DNA of 64,000 nt from assembly GCA_026745465.1 (NCBI GenBank), contig JACYXH010000812.1:4516454-4580453 (forward strand). The letters run 5' to 3'. Both the position numbers and the translations under genes were made by a program. Positions 12,901 to 25,387 of this stretch are shown piece by piece. The notes beneath the pieces were generated by a model. It searched no databases and was not told the DNA's origin. It saw only the letters and a program-made list of their open reading frames with translations. This DNA comes from Lota lota. Lineage: Eukaryota > Chordata > Actinopteri > Gadiformes > Lotidae. The first letter of the stretch is position 1. Each line of letters opens with the position of its first letter.

Positions 12901-13440
12901 GGCTGCCTCATACCTCATAGGCACTTTAAACAGCTTTCTCCATCAGCCCGGCTTTCTGAGAGTCCAGCAGTTCTTTCGGAACCCTTTCCTCTTTCACCCC
13001 TCGTCCTGAGGGCTACAGACCAGAGGACTGATTTGATAACAAAGAGATGTCTTGTTTTATTTATACATGTGCGGTGTGATGATGTTGATGGGAATGTCTG
13101 TAGCCTATATCTTTAATAGGCTCTTTCATAAGTGTGTCTTGATAATGTTTCATAGCACAATACATTTAAAATCATGGCTGTAGTCTCAATTATTTTATCA
13201 TGATCAACAGATCCAAAATTACTTGCTTTTCATATCAGCCTATGTATTTAGTAATTTGTTGTCTGTCTGTCTGTATGTATCTGTATTCATTTAGTAGTAT
13301 CTTAAGCAGTTAATGGAAAAACGTTAGAGAAAAGAAGGACTTTAAATTCTTAATTCCTTAGGTTGGCCAAATTCCAACAACTATAGTTTATCACAACTAC
13401 AGGGAAAGTAGGGAAAGTAGAAATTAATATTTTGTAGCAG
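9971..13440. other. Intergenic, no gene seen
   Basis: No frame here has a recognisable domain, conserved motif or convincing splice-site pair. Low-complexity (ACC)n near 10557-10577, a short C-run near 12111-12120 and scattered AT-rich sequence only. Confidence 0.55.
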
Positions 13441-13578
13441 GTGCTGCAGACTTTTAAGAACAATCCCTGGTCTCAGGAGCCACCTCTCACGAGGTCAAAG
13501 AGGAAATTACTGAATCTATTATCTCTTGCTTTTTCTCAACAGAAAGCCCTACAATGCCTATAGGGATAGCATTAATGC
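13441..13578. repeat. Diverged direct repeat, copy A
   Basis: Shares GCTGCAGAC, CAGGAGCCAC, CAACAGAAAG (copy B: TAAACAGAAAG) and the block TGCCTATAGGGATAGCATT with copy B, in the same order and orientation. Confidence 0.75.
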
Positions 13579-14100
13579 AAACACAGCTTAAGGTGCAACT
13601 TGATTTGTCCTCCACAAAATAGGTGGCAGTATATTATCAGAAAGTCCCTTCTCCTCACTCTCCCTTCCCTCTCCCCCAAAATGCATCACCCCACTGAATA
13701 GCGTAAAGCTTACTGTTTACAGTGCATCTGTGCTATGGCGTCGTAGAGTTTTTATCATTCATGTGATCCGGTAAGTCAGAAGCAGCATTTCATTTTTTCA
13801 GTGTACTTTTGACATGATTGACAAGAGGTTAGAATACGCCCGCTTGCCAGCGCTACTTCTTCATCCTCTCATGTTGGACTGAGGGCAGACTGGACGCTTC
13901 AGTGACGGTAATTGCCTCTTGAGGTACAAAGTATTATAACGGTACTAGCCAGCCCTAGCTGCAAACTTAAGTTAACATCTCTGCAACACAAAACATATAT
14001 ACACATTAATACATAATACTTTGTTATTTATTCATATTCTGTTGATAATTGTGGTTTGTTGTTATAAACTAATAATTGTACACATTGCACCTTTAAGAGC

Positions 14101-14247
14101 TGCTGCAGACCATAATGAACAATCCTGGTCCCAGGAGCCACTTGGACCATGTGTATTTGGACAATGTGGACCGGACTAATTATATTATCCCTTATCTCTT
14201 CTAAACAGAAAGAATTATAAGTTGCCTATAGGGATAGCATTTATGCC
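14101..14247. repeat. Diverged direct repeat, copy B
   Basis: Second copy of the 13441-13578 unit, offset about 660 bp. It carries small indels, including additional sequence after CAGGAGCCAC. Confidence 0.75.
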
Positions 14248-17243
14248 CACTCACATAAGATGTTGTTTTATAGCACCATTATGAAGTTATCCATTAAAAT
14301 GTTATATTTACATTGACGACATTGCAACCTCTTATTTTTCACATTTGGTGCATGAACATTTTATTTGTTGATTGACTACCCCATTTGGCATGATTGTAGC
14401 ACGTATGATCACAGTGGTTTTTAGTGAGAAGGGTCAAAATCATCAGCTGAATGACTAAAGCGTCAATTGAGTTCAAAATAGTTTTAAGGAACGGTTGATT
14501 GCATCATTTAATTTGCTGAGGATCCCACCCTGGATATACGCTGCTCAGAGCCAGCAGCATGCCTGAAGGAGCCCAAAGCCACCTGTCAATCACGGCTAAA
14601 TCATTCTCTCCAGCAAATGCACCAAGTCCTGTGTGGTGACATAAAAAAAAAAACTCACTGTAGGAAACTATGTGTATGGCTAGTTATGTGGTACAAATTT
14701 GTATGGATTTGCATTCGCAGACGCAATGGAGGTTAGAATGATATTCATCCTCCAGCCTGGTCATGGTACATGGAGTGAGCAGACATTGTCAGCTATGTGG
14801 CTCTCCTCTACTCAGTTTGAGGTCCATGGAGAGCTACTGTGAGACCGCAGTCTCACTTCTTATAGAGGGATGCTATTCAAAACCCTCCGGATGGAAGACC
14901 CCCCCGCTGGGGACCGCTAGATAGAGAATGTACCCATGGGAACCGTTGGCAAATGTGCTCCTTTATGACCTTGTCTACGCAGCAGGGGTGGACACACAAT
15001 GATGAAGAAAAGGAAATGAAAAGGAAGAGATTGAGAGACACACAAAGACAGAAAGACAAACAGACAGATGGCGCCTGATAGATGTACAGATAGTTCTGTT
15101 TCCTACAGAATTCCCTAAAGCTGTAGTTCTGACCATATTTTTTGCATTTAAAGACCACATGTGGTTAACAGTTCGTCTTCAATGTTGTATGATAAGATGA
15201 AGTTTATATATACCGTCTGCTGCAACTATCTCTATCTGTCTCACATTGAAATGCCGTTCACCTTCAACAGCCCCCGTAAGCTCCCATTGCTGTGTGAGGA
15301 CCTGGGAGAGACATGGGATCAGTGAGACCTGCACATGGTTTCAGTGTTGCAGCGCTGAACGTGCAGGAATCACATCCAGGGAATTGTTTTGAATCATGAT
15401 GGTCTTGCACTCTCTCTGCCTTTGAGCTCAGCCTAAGGGGCACCTTAATCCTTATCCTGCTCTCAGGTGTTTTTTAGCCCATTCTCTCTTTCTCTCTAGT
15501 ATGCGCTCTTGCTTACTTTACCACCGCTTTTCTGCTCTTCCATTACCATTTTAGTATTGGCTGCACCAAGTGTCACTTCACTTGCCAACACTATGGTTGG
15601 GTCAAGCAGTCTAAATTATATTTCTGCAGAACCGTTCCAAGAATGTAATCAAGTTTTCTGGTGTAAGGCTTGTCTTGCGTATATGGGACAAAGAGAGCAT
15701 TGACTCATGAGGATTGAGAAATGAGAGGGGCCTCAGGAGCAATGACAGAGGGCCCCTCTACACAACAGGGCTCAACACTTGCTAATGAGTCTGGGGCCCT
15801 TGCTTCATGATTGCCTATGGTGAGACACAGACCCCTAGTGGTCGGAGGCCTGACGGCATTCACCAAATCCATCCATACTGTTGTTCTCCAATGCTAATAC
15901 ATGGTAGCCAAAACTAGTGTGAAGCAGCAGGCCAGTGCACATTAGGCTAGAGTAGCAAAATATATTTTCTATGGCAACCATACTATATTTTCTATGGCAA
16001 CCATACTATAAACAGTATTATTATATTAAAACTCTCCAGTAATTGTAATTCGCCGATGTAAATCTATGTGTAGACCCAATCCTTCAGTGTATCAGATCCA
16101 CTTGTGGTTATGGTTTCTTATTAAACATCCTGATGAGGAGTGCAATGGGACAAGTACCGGTGATGAGCAGCCCTTCAGAATATTGAATTCATTATGTGAA
16201 TAAATGTGGTAATCTGGCTAATCGCTGACCAACCATTTCAGGAGAGTTAAAGTTAGTTTGTCGTTGGACATTCACAAAACATTCCAAAATAAACGTTTGA
16301 ACCAAAAAATATGATGACCAAACCAAATCTAGATGATTTATTTCACCCCAGAGTCAGTTTGTTTAGCTTTTTTGTTTTGGCTTATTTAAGGTATAAAGTC
16401 CCCTCTCATACATCAGGCCAATGTTTTTATAGATTTCCAAATGTTTTTAACTTTCAAATCAAAAGATTACTTCAAAATAAAACTTGATGATGTATTATTA
16501 CCATAATGTTTCCACTTCGATTTGACCAAAACCCTCCATCTGTATACAATTATACACCTCATCTGATTTGTTGACCAAACACATTTTCCCATTATGATAG
16601 ACCTTGACCTGGTGTTTTTGTGTCAAATGATTATTAAATATCATGCAATACAAGATTGCCTGTACTTCATTCTACTCTGTGCCCAATGCAGGCAAGCTTT
16701 CAGCCCAATCACCATCAAGACAAATACCTTTGCATGTCACTGGCTAGTTGGATTTTCTGGCTCGTTCAGATATATTCCTCAGCCCTGCAGACGAACATAT
16801 GAGCGATAAAGTAGACGACATTGACACAAGAGAACTGATCTGTGATTCGATGAAGTCCCACCGTTCCCCTAAGCACACCTTCATCTCCGGCCCGTATGAG
16901 TGTGGCCCGTGAGCGGCTGGAGGCGGTGTCGTTCTTCCTTGCGGCAGGTGGAGCGGATAATTGGACCAGTGTCATGACACATCGGGACGAGGATGAGTGC
17001 CAGACGCTCGGGATGGCATCGCCATGGCACCTCAACCCAAACGATGCCAACCTACGGCGTTAACGTCAACTACTCCTAGCTGTCATTACGGATTCCTGCA
17101 CATTTCTGTCCCTGCTCTGGGGGAAGATGAAAAAACACAACGAAAAACAGAGAAAAAAACTAAAGCCTGTGTTGTTCAGCAACGTTTCACCCTGTGCATG
17201 CAAAACATTGCTGAAGTGAGGAATTCGACTGCAGTAGCGCATG
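14248..17243. other. Intergenic, no supported gene
   Basis: Contains a perfect 23-bp tandem duplication at 15961-16006 (unit starts TATATTTTCTATGGCAACC). A coding-like but frameshifted patch lies at 16799-17063. No gene can be supported. Confidence 0.5.
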
Positions 17244-17331
17244 TTTATTAAAATCTGGTTATTTTAATTGATGTTGCCGCATAAATCATCTTGGCAAGAG
17301 GGGAAGTAGCATAGAGTGAAATAAAGAAGAA

Positions 17332-17371
<40 letters not shown>

Positions 17372-18189
17372 TGCTTGTGCGGGTGTGCTTGCGGGCATGT
17401 GTGTCCATCACAGTTCTGACTCAGCCACGCAGCAAGAGTCTGTGAAGTGGTCTTCTGAAACGTAATGCATTGTGCTGATGGTGGATCAATACATGTGAGC
17501 CATGTACGTAGGATGCTTGATCCAAAGTGGAGTCCCTTGAGCAGTGATGAATTGTGAGGGCGATGGCAAAAGCTAGCGCATGTCGTGTGACATCTTTAAA
17601 TACACGTTTGTGGGGAAGGAATGTTGGCAGACAAAGGAAGTGCTTAATCACACAACAAGGAAGATTGGGTAAGAGTTGATGCAGTGCTGGCAATGAAAAG
17701 CACACCTGAATAAATAATTACGAATAAAACAGCAGAACTAATGAATGAACAACAATGGAGTGATGGTTAATTTACACAGGGCACATGTACAATTGAGTAG
17801 TGAGTGTAAAAACGACAGCTTTAAAACTGCTTACTGTCCTCAAACATACAATATGCACATTCATATAAAACAGGATATATCATGTTCAGTGGATTCCTCA
17901 ATTGCATTTTGCGTGTAGAGAATTCAGCAAAAAACATTATAAATGTAGTATCATTCTCAAATAAACAGACCAAAAAAGTCATCGGCATTTCAGCAGGATG
18001 AAAACAAATATAAATGTTGCCCACCTTTGGTTTCGGCTCACAATTTGACAGGTGACCGGCCTCAATTTTCTCTTCCGGTTTTAAGAGTTAAATTGGCTGG
18101 AATATTGTGGTATCTTTCCAGTAGAGAAAAGGATAGTTTTTCTGTCCAATATGATGGGGGGTCTGGGGGTAGCTGGTCCTATCTTCTTT
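17244..18189 (-). other. abca4: Putative abca4 3' untranslated region
   Basis: Sequence from the abca4 stop codon to the first AATAAA in the gene's orientation (TTTATT on the + strand at 17244-17249). The hexamer is exact but lacks a striking GT-rich downstream element, so the boundary is uncertain. A (GT)n tract at 17334-17368 lies within it. Confidence 0.3.
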
Positions 18190-18300
18190 TCATTTCTTTC
18201 TTCTGAGCGGTGAAATCTTTTTTTTATGCAAGCTAGCTTTGGGTAGGCGCAACATGCCATCGTCCTCTCCCGACTGCTGCTTGGCGAAGTTCACAAACAC
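18190..18300 (-). CDS. abca4: abca4 exon 48 (C-terminus and stop)
   Basis: Residues 2272-2307 plus TGA at 18192-18190. VFVNFAKQQ carries the conserved VFVNFA motif, then [13 protein letters not shown] and a basic end [14 protein letters not shown]. Human splits its last codons over two exons and ends RQAQD. Here the frame simply stops. It includes an A8 run (18225-18218), so an indel or sequencing slip would alter the last 13 codons. It lies 2.9 kb after exon 47. Confidence 0.85.
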   Translation of the reverse strand: MFVNFAKQQSGEDDGMLRLPKASLHKKKISPLRRKK

Positions 18301-18591
18301 CTGCGTGGCAAAGACATGAATCACTGGAACGACAAAGGACTTTCTCTCTGAACAAACACTTTCCTGTTATTATCATTCTAACGTCCTATTGTAGTAAAGT
18401 TGTATTTTTCTTTTTTCGTTTGTAAAGGCCACATAGTCTTGTAGAACAAAACTAATACATTTACTATTTATTTCACTGAATCAATTAAATAAATGTTTTT
18501 AAGAGCAAGCCACACAAGATAACATGGTTTATTAACCTTGAGATAATTGAAAACAACTTGTGATGTACAGGCCATGTTTATTAATTTAATC

Positions 18592-18665
<74 letters not shown>

Positions 18666-21600
18666 CTCTCTGTCTGTCTGTCTGTGTCTGTCTGTATGCC
18701 TTTATGGACAGGAGAGTGGTGAGAGACAGTTAAGTGGGTTGAAAGAGAGAGGGAATGACATGTAGCATAGGACCGTAGGTAGAATCAAACCTGGGTCGTT
18801 ACGAGGCATATGGCCGAAATGGTTAGTAGGGGTGCAAACATGTACTAGAGTTAAAGAGTACGCGTTAAGCAAATCTCAAGTACTTTTTCTGACATTTTAC
18901 AAATACGCTATTTATTATGTTGATATGTGTTTTGGCAACGTTTTTGAAAAGGATATGACATAAAAAGCCTCTAGTGTTTCAGTCATATATTGTTGTTGAG
19001 AGGGTTAGGGTTAGGGTTACTAACCCTACAAAATAGGTTTCCTCACCAACATTTAGTGGCTGGCCCGGGTAGGCGGAGTTCCCCACACGTTTCACCATCT
19101 CAATACCATTTTATGCAATTTTTTTATTAGAATAATAGATTTTGGATAAGGATATTCAACAAATATATATAAAAAGCAGTGCCCAGCTGAGTTCCGGTGT
19201 GGGTGTAATGCACATAATTTACAGATTAAAACTGACTTTTGATTTGTCAAAATTCATGGAAACTATCGCATTAAAATCATTAGTTGAGCCACCGAGCTGC
19301 CCTTAATTGCTATTTCTGATTGATTGTTGATCTGATGTCATGCCAACCGGCACGCGTCACCTAGCACTAATTTGAGCCAGTCCCTGTATAGCATGTCTAC
19401 TGCATAAACATGTTCGAGAGTGGGCAGGGGGTCCGTGGAAGGAGCTTACAACATCCACTTGCAGTGATTATAGTCTTGGTGAGAAAATTATATTTGAATG
19501 TATTTAATAGACATGGTTGATGCCAAGTGGGAAAATGTGCTGCCCACACATCTAAGCTCAAGTGTAGCCTTCTTCCAGTGTAGAGACTTCTTCCAGCCGG
19601 TCATGTAGCTCTTCACAATGGGAATGGACTCGGGTTGGGCGATTTCCCGATAAAACTATATATCACGGTTTTTAACAATTATGACGTGTCAATTTCAATA
19701 CTATCTCAAAATATATGTCTAATTTTAAGCACTTGTTTCATTTTTTTCACACTCAAATTTCTCTACATGCTACTGACCTGGGGTCGTGCTTACTGTGCGC
19801 TCCTGTCATTTGAGGCTAGTGAATTTGAATTGACGTCAGCCAATCAGTGGAATGTGCTTAAGCACCAGCCTATGATAGGGAAAGCGCTAAAATGGCAGCT
19901 AGCGCTATCACTGCAAGTGAGCTAGTTACAAAAATGTAATGCGACAGCCCGTCTGTGAACGGCTTAAATCCATTCAGAGTAGAACAGGATTAGAGTTGGA
20001 AAACTTGCTTTATTCTCGGAAGGCAGAATTAATGAATGACCTTCATTATACATTGAATTTGATGTGTTCCCCTCGAACATTCAATCCTCGATTGAATGCC
20101 AAATCGAATTCCCAGTTTTTCCTTTCCACAAATTAGCCCTACCTTTATGGCTTTATGGTCGATATGTGCTTAGGCTATATACTTATTGATGAAAGTGAGG
20201 TATAAAGTGCAGGCTGATTTCTTTCTCACTCCACGATCTTAAAAAGCAGGTGAAGCTCATGAAGATGAGTGCGAATGAGAAAGGTAAAAGGATGTCTCTA
20301 ACTATATTGGTATGCATGCAAAATATGGAGAAAAAACATGAAAAACGATGCTTGCTGTTCTCAAGCTGGCTGGCTACGTTGCTCCATCACTAGATGAAAC
20401 TCTTTGTCAAAGTCACCCAGTTTGAGGCAACCGATAGCTAGATATAATGCAGATTTAATAATGTATTTAATAGGCCTAGCCTGGCCTACTTACACAAAGC
20501 TACGAATAGCAAGCTTATGAAGGTCATAATTCATCACTTGTCTATTACTAAAACCTGCCTTATACTGGATTTGTAATGGGTTTATTATGTTTGAAACAAG
20601 AATGGGGAAAAAAGGCAAATGATTGCTTCCATCCCGTGGCAGAATAGAGCGTAGCAGCTCATGGCACTTTGCAAACAGACGTTATAAGATGCGCTTTCGC
20701 TCACTTATACGCCGTGCTTTTTTTTACGGTTGAACTGTGAACCTCGATGATTTGGGGAGAGGTTTTAAGAGTTAAAAAAAGGTACCTAGCTGATACCACC
20801 CAACCCTTGAATGCAATAAATAAATGGAGGGGAGACAACAAAGAGACCAGACTGAATTGTAGCCTTGCAGTGGCAAAGCTTCAGATAACAAGGTCATGAA
20901 TTCCGTATGGAAAGTAGAAAAATACTTGGGTTTTATTATTTTATTTTATTATTTATATCTCACAAAAGAGAAGGGATCAATGCCTAAAGATATTACATCC
21001 CACAAAAGTGTATTCATCGAAAAAGGTTGTGAAATACAAAATGTTGTGGTGTCTGAGATGAGAGACCAAGAATCCCATTTCATCTACCACTGTGCAAACC
21101 GTGGTCAATAAATGGTTTGACTGTGGCCCCATGTGTCGTTTCCCCAGTAGGGATGGGACAAGACTCTGCTTCAGGGTTACTTTTGTATATAAAAAAAAAT
21201 GCTCAGCATGATCCGGTACCTGGTCGAGCGTGGTCTGGGACACAGAGTAGTCCTCGATACTGAGCCGGTCCTTGTTGGCGGCCACCAGCTGGAAGATGCG
21301 CGCCAGGGACGAGGAGGCGATCTCGTACTGCAGTGTGTTGTAGTGCTTCTCCCGCTGGACACAGCCCGCGAAGCTGCTCTCCATGAAGCTCTCGGCGGGG
21401 CCCAGGTCCGGGGAGGCCCCCGGAACCGATGACCTGATCTTCATGGTCACCACGTAGCCGTCCCCGAATCTGGGGGAGAGACGGAGGGGGTCAATAAACG
21501 GAGTTACATAGAGAGATGCATTTATAGATTAGATCGTCAAAACGTTGTTTACTTAAAGCAAATCGTTCCTTTGATGAGCTTAGATTGAAACATCGATACC

Positions 21601-24600
21601 GGGTGATCAATACGGTTCCGATTTTCTATTTCCTGACCGACAGACGACAGATGGTTGCTGGTGTTGTGCGTTGCACCGGGTCGATACGGGCTGAGGCACG
21701 CTGCGCCATGAAGATTGAGATCGGCGTCCTCCGTTTGCCCTCTTATCTCTATGTCTAGCTCTCCCTGCTTCCTGGACACCCTCTTGTGTGCTCTGGTGAT
21801 CAAGCTGGGGGACCCCGTGCTGTTCCCCTGGCTCAGCGATACTTTCTGCTGATGATCAGGCCCGGGACTTTATGAGCCCATTTAAACCTCGTAAAACAAT
21901 GGACGCATCAAGTGAACACACATTTTTCTCATTTTCCTTTTTCGTTTTTTCAGTCATTGAACCTCTAAAAAAATACATCCTCTTGGTTAATCGTTGCTTG
22001 AATAAATGTCAGTTTCTTTGTAGGAATTTGGGACAAAAAATACCTTTATAGTGTCTCTTATGCTATAGGTACCCTCACTAAAGTAAAAATACCCCAAACT
22101 TGGGGTATTAAATAGACTGCTAGCTTGAAAACATAAAGGACTTAAGTAATGGATTTAATAAATAGTAATACAACAATAGGATCCCAGAGGTAAGAGTTTG
22201 TTCCCGGATTTTTAAAGATTGATCAAATCATTGTATTGAGACATCACCAGAGGGTTAGTTTAGATCCAGCCTCTAATGGGATATGGTAACCAGTAACTGA
22301 AACCTGGAGGCAAGAGTCAAGGAAATATTTTGTAGTTGTTGAAAATCACTATAATAGATATAATAGATAGAGACGGAGGCAGAGAGAGATAGAGAGCGAG
22401 ATAGATAGAGAGATAGATAGATGATGCCAGTAAACCTAGGTATTTGCTTATCTTATGTGTTGTGAAGTCATGTGGAGAGAGAGATGAAGTAGGTTTCTTC
22501 CATTGCTATTTGAGGCAAGTGAGAGCGAGTGTGTCAAGTGCAGGAGCCACTTGACCGTCTTCCATCAGGGAGGGCCTCTCTCTTGAGGCCACGTCTGGAC
22601 CAATCTCCAATTTGAGAGAGAAGCCGAGCGGCTGATAGCTGAAGTTTTGTATTTCTTCAGATGTCCATCACAAACACTCAAAAAGGCTCAATTTCTTGAA
22701 GCACGTGGAGAAGCAATCAAAGTCGACTTTCAACTGACACAAAAAAAAGTCTTTGATTCTAATAATGGTAATATGCGTAATTGGTAATAACAAACAGAGT
22801 TCAAACATTGCTGCTTCTCCCCTTTCTCTCAATCCCTGGTTGAGGCTCACAGTGGGTTAGCTCTGACCACTGCTTAGGGCAGGGGTTCCCAACCTGTGAC
22901 TTGAGGCAGACCACTAGATTATCATCAAGACCTTTCGAAGACCACCTCATTTGCAAACAGTAAAATAATAGATAAACAACCGAGTGCGTGATCACAAAGC
23001 GCCGCTGTTTACAGAAAATCATCTGTCATTTGCAAGAATAATAAGCCTTAATACTATATTTACCAAACAATATTGAGATTTTACATTATTTTCAATAAAT
23101 GTTTGTGTTATTGTCAATTTATCTTTATTTGTTAACATTTCCCACAGACCACCTGCAGTCCCCTCATGGACCACAGGATGAGACAGAAAGTTGAGTCTTG
23201 GTTGGACAGCCACCCCCTCCATTGTTTTCCTACAGAGAAAGCGGCGTGGAAAGTTCAGAGGAAGGAGGGGCCATGTGCCCGACCTCGCGGCAGTGTGCCG
23301 CAGAGATGACTCACTTTCAGTTTAAATGATTTCAACTCTGACCCAGCGCCCCGCATGACATAACACACCAACCCACAGTATTGCAGTATAGTCCAAATAA
23401 GCAGAACCTAGTGGACGTTGTGTGTGTTTTAAATGTTCCGCTCTCGAGACCACAGCACCCTTTCTCTCCCAACGCGTATCAAATGAATACTGCTTTGGGG
23501 TTAGCACAGCGGCATTTGAACATGGGCCTGCAAAGCCTGTGAGAATGTCACTGTGATGAAAACCTTTATAAATAAGAGTGGACAACCGATCCATCCTTCA
23601 TACACTAAATCAACGCGTGGTGCTGTTTTCCCTGAAACCCCTGATTGAAACCCCTTTTCAAGGTGGCATTGTGAGACAACGCAGAGATAATAAATGGCAC
23701 TATTGGAATACAATACATCAGCAAGGACCCCCCACCTCGGTGTACGAGAAGCAAGACGCTTACTTGTATTTGAGATGCTGGATGGTGCCCAGACACTTGA
23801 AGGTCCCGTTGACCATGATCGCCAGTCGAGTGCAGAGCGCCTCACACTCTTCCATGCTGGTGAAGCACAACAACAACAGCATCAGTAATCAGTCTCCACT
23901 TTTAAACACAGCTGTTGGTTTTTACTTTAATGGCCGACACATCCCCACTTTAACGACTCGCGCTGATGAACACAAGGCAATTCATTATCGTCATGGTCAC
24001 GGTACAATCAACAACACCATGGCAGCTTTATTAATACAGAAAAACAGAGACAACGGTTAGCCCCCTGTTTTGGCCAGCTCGTGCGTCAGGGCGCGTGTGT
24101 GTGTGTGTGTGTGTTGATGATGATGAAGAAGTCCACCTGTGTGAGGTCAGCACCACGGCCCTCCCGTCCTGGATGATGCTCATGATGGCGTTCCACAGGA
24201 AGCGGCGGGAGTGGGGGTCCATGCCGGTGGTGGGCTCATCCTGAACACAAACACATGGAGGAGGAGGAGGAGGAGGAGGAGGAGGAGGAGGGGCAAACCT
24301 GAGGCTCCAAACTCACAAATACATAAAACATCTTTTTAGTTTTTTTCTCAAATGAACCCAAACAAACAAATCCTAATCTCTCTTCAGCATATGGCAAAGA
24401 TTCTACATGCGTGCCAGTTTGACTTAGACTGCACGCCTCGCTCTGCCAATGTATAAAAACCTACTAGGCCGTTCTTGACTGAGCGCATATGGCTTCCCAT
24501 CTGGGTCCATAGACCCATTTCATTGACAAATCTCCACATAAAACTCAACAACCCTGACAATGGAGCTCGGGGCGGGAGCCGCCGTTGGCCCGCTCACCAG

Positions 24601-24802
24601 CAGCACAAGCGCCGGGCAGCCAATCATGGCGATGGCCGTGGAGAGCTTGCGTTTGTTGCCTCCGCTGTAGGTTCCTGCGCAGCGGTCGGCATACTCCGTT
24701 AGTCCAAGCTTCTGTATGCCCCACTCCGCCACCTGCAGGCCACAAGGAGGCATGCGGCTCATTGAATGGACAAGACATTGTTAAGGTTAATTGAGTGTAA
24801 GG

Positions 24803-24834
<32 letters not shown>

Positions 24835-25322
24835 GGGGTGATTTGTGTTTGTGCGTGTTTGTCGATTACACACTGTCCATCAACATTTCAGCCAACCCTT
24901 AATTCAAATGGGGAACGTACAAAAGCAGGATAAATTACAAAACCCTCCACAGTGACAATGTCGACGCTGCTCCTCCAGGCTGATAAAACGTTGTTGTTTT
25001 GGGACATTTAACACGCCAAAGCCAGGTTTCATGTTATGTAGCAGACAAGGGTCGCAGATAAACAGAACATCCAGGCTGCGGACCCGGGTTCATCTCCCTG
25101 TGAAGGTCCCGGACCGGACTCACCCTGGCGATCTCAGACTCCGGGACACCCCGCAGGCGGGCATAGAGGTAGAGGTGCTCCCGGCCCGTCAGCAGCTCGT
25201 CGATGGCGTCAAACTGCGGGCAGTACCCCATGTTCTGGTGCACGTCCAGGATGTCGGACAGGATACTGGGGGGACAACACACAGGAGACAGACACATTAC
25301 AATTAGACAAATAGAAGGAAGG

Positions 25323-25387
<65 letters not shown>

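Noticed and set aside
22880..23180. Possible hAT element starting CAGGGGTTCCCAACCT
   Set aside because: No matching right end or 8-bp target duplication found by eye, so not annotated as an element.
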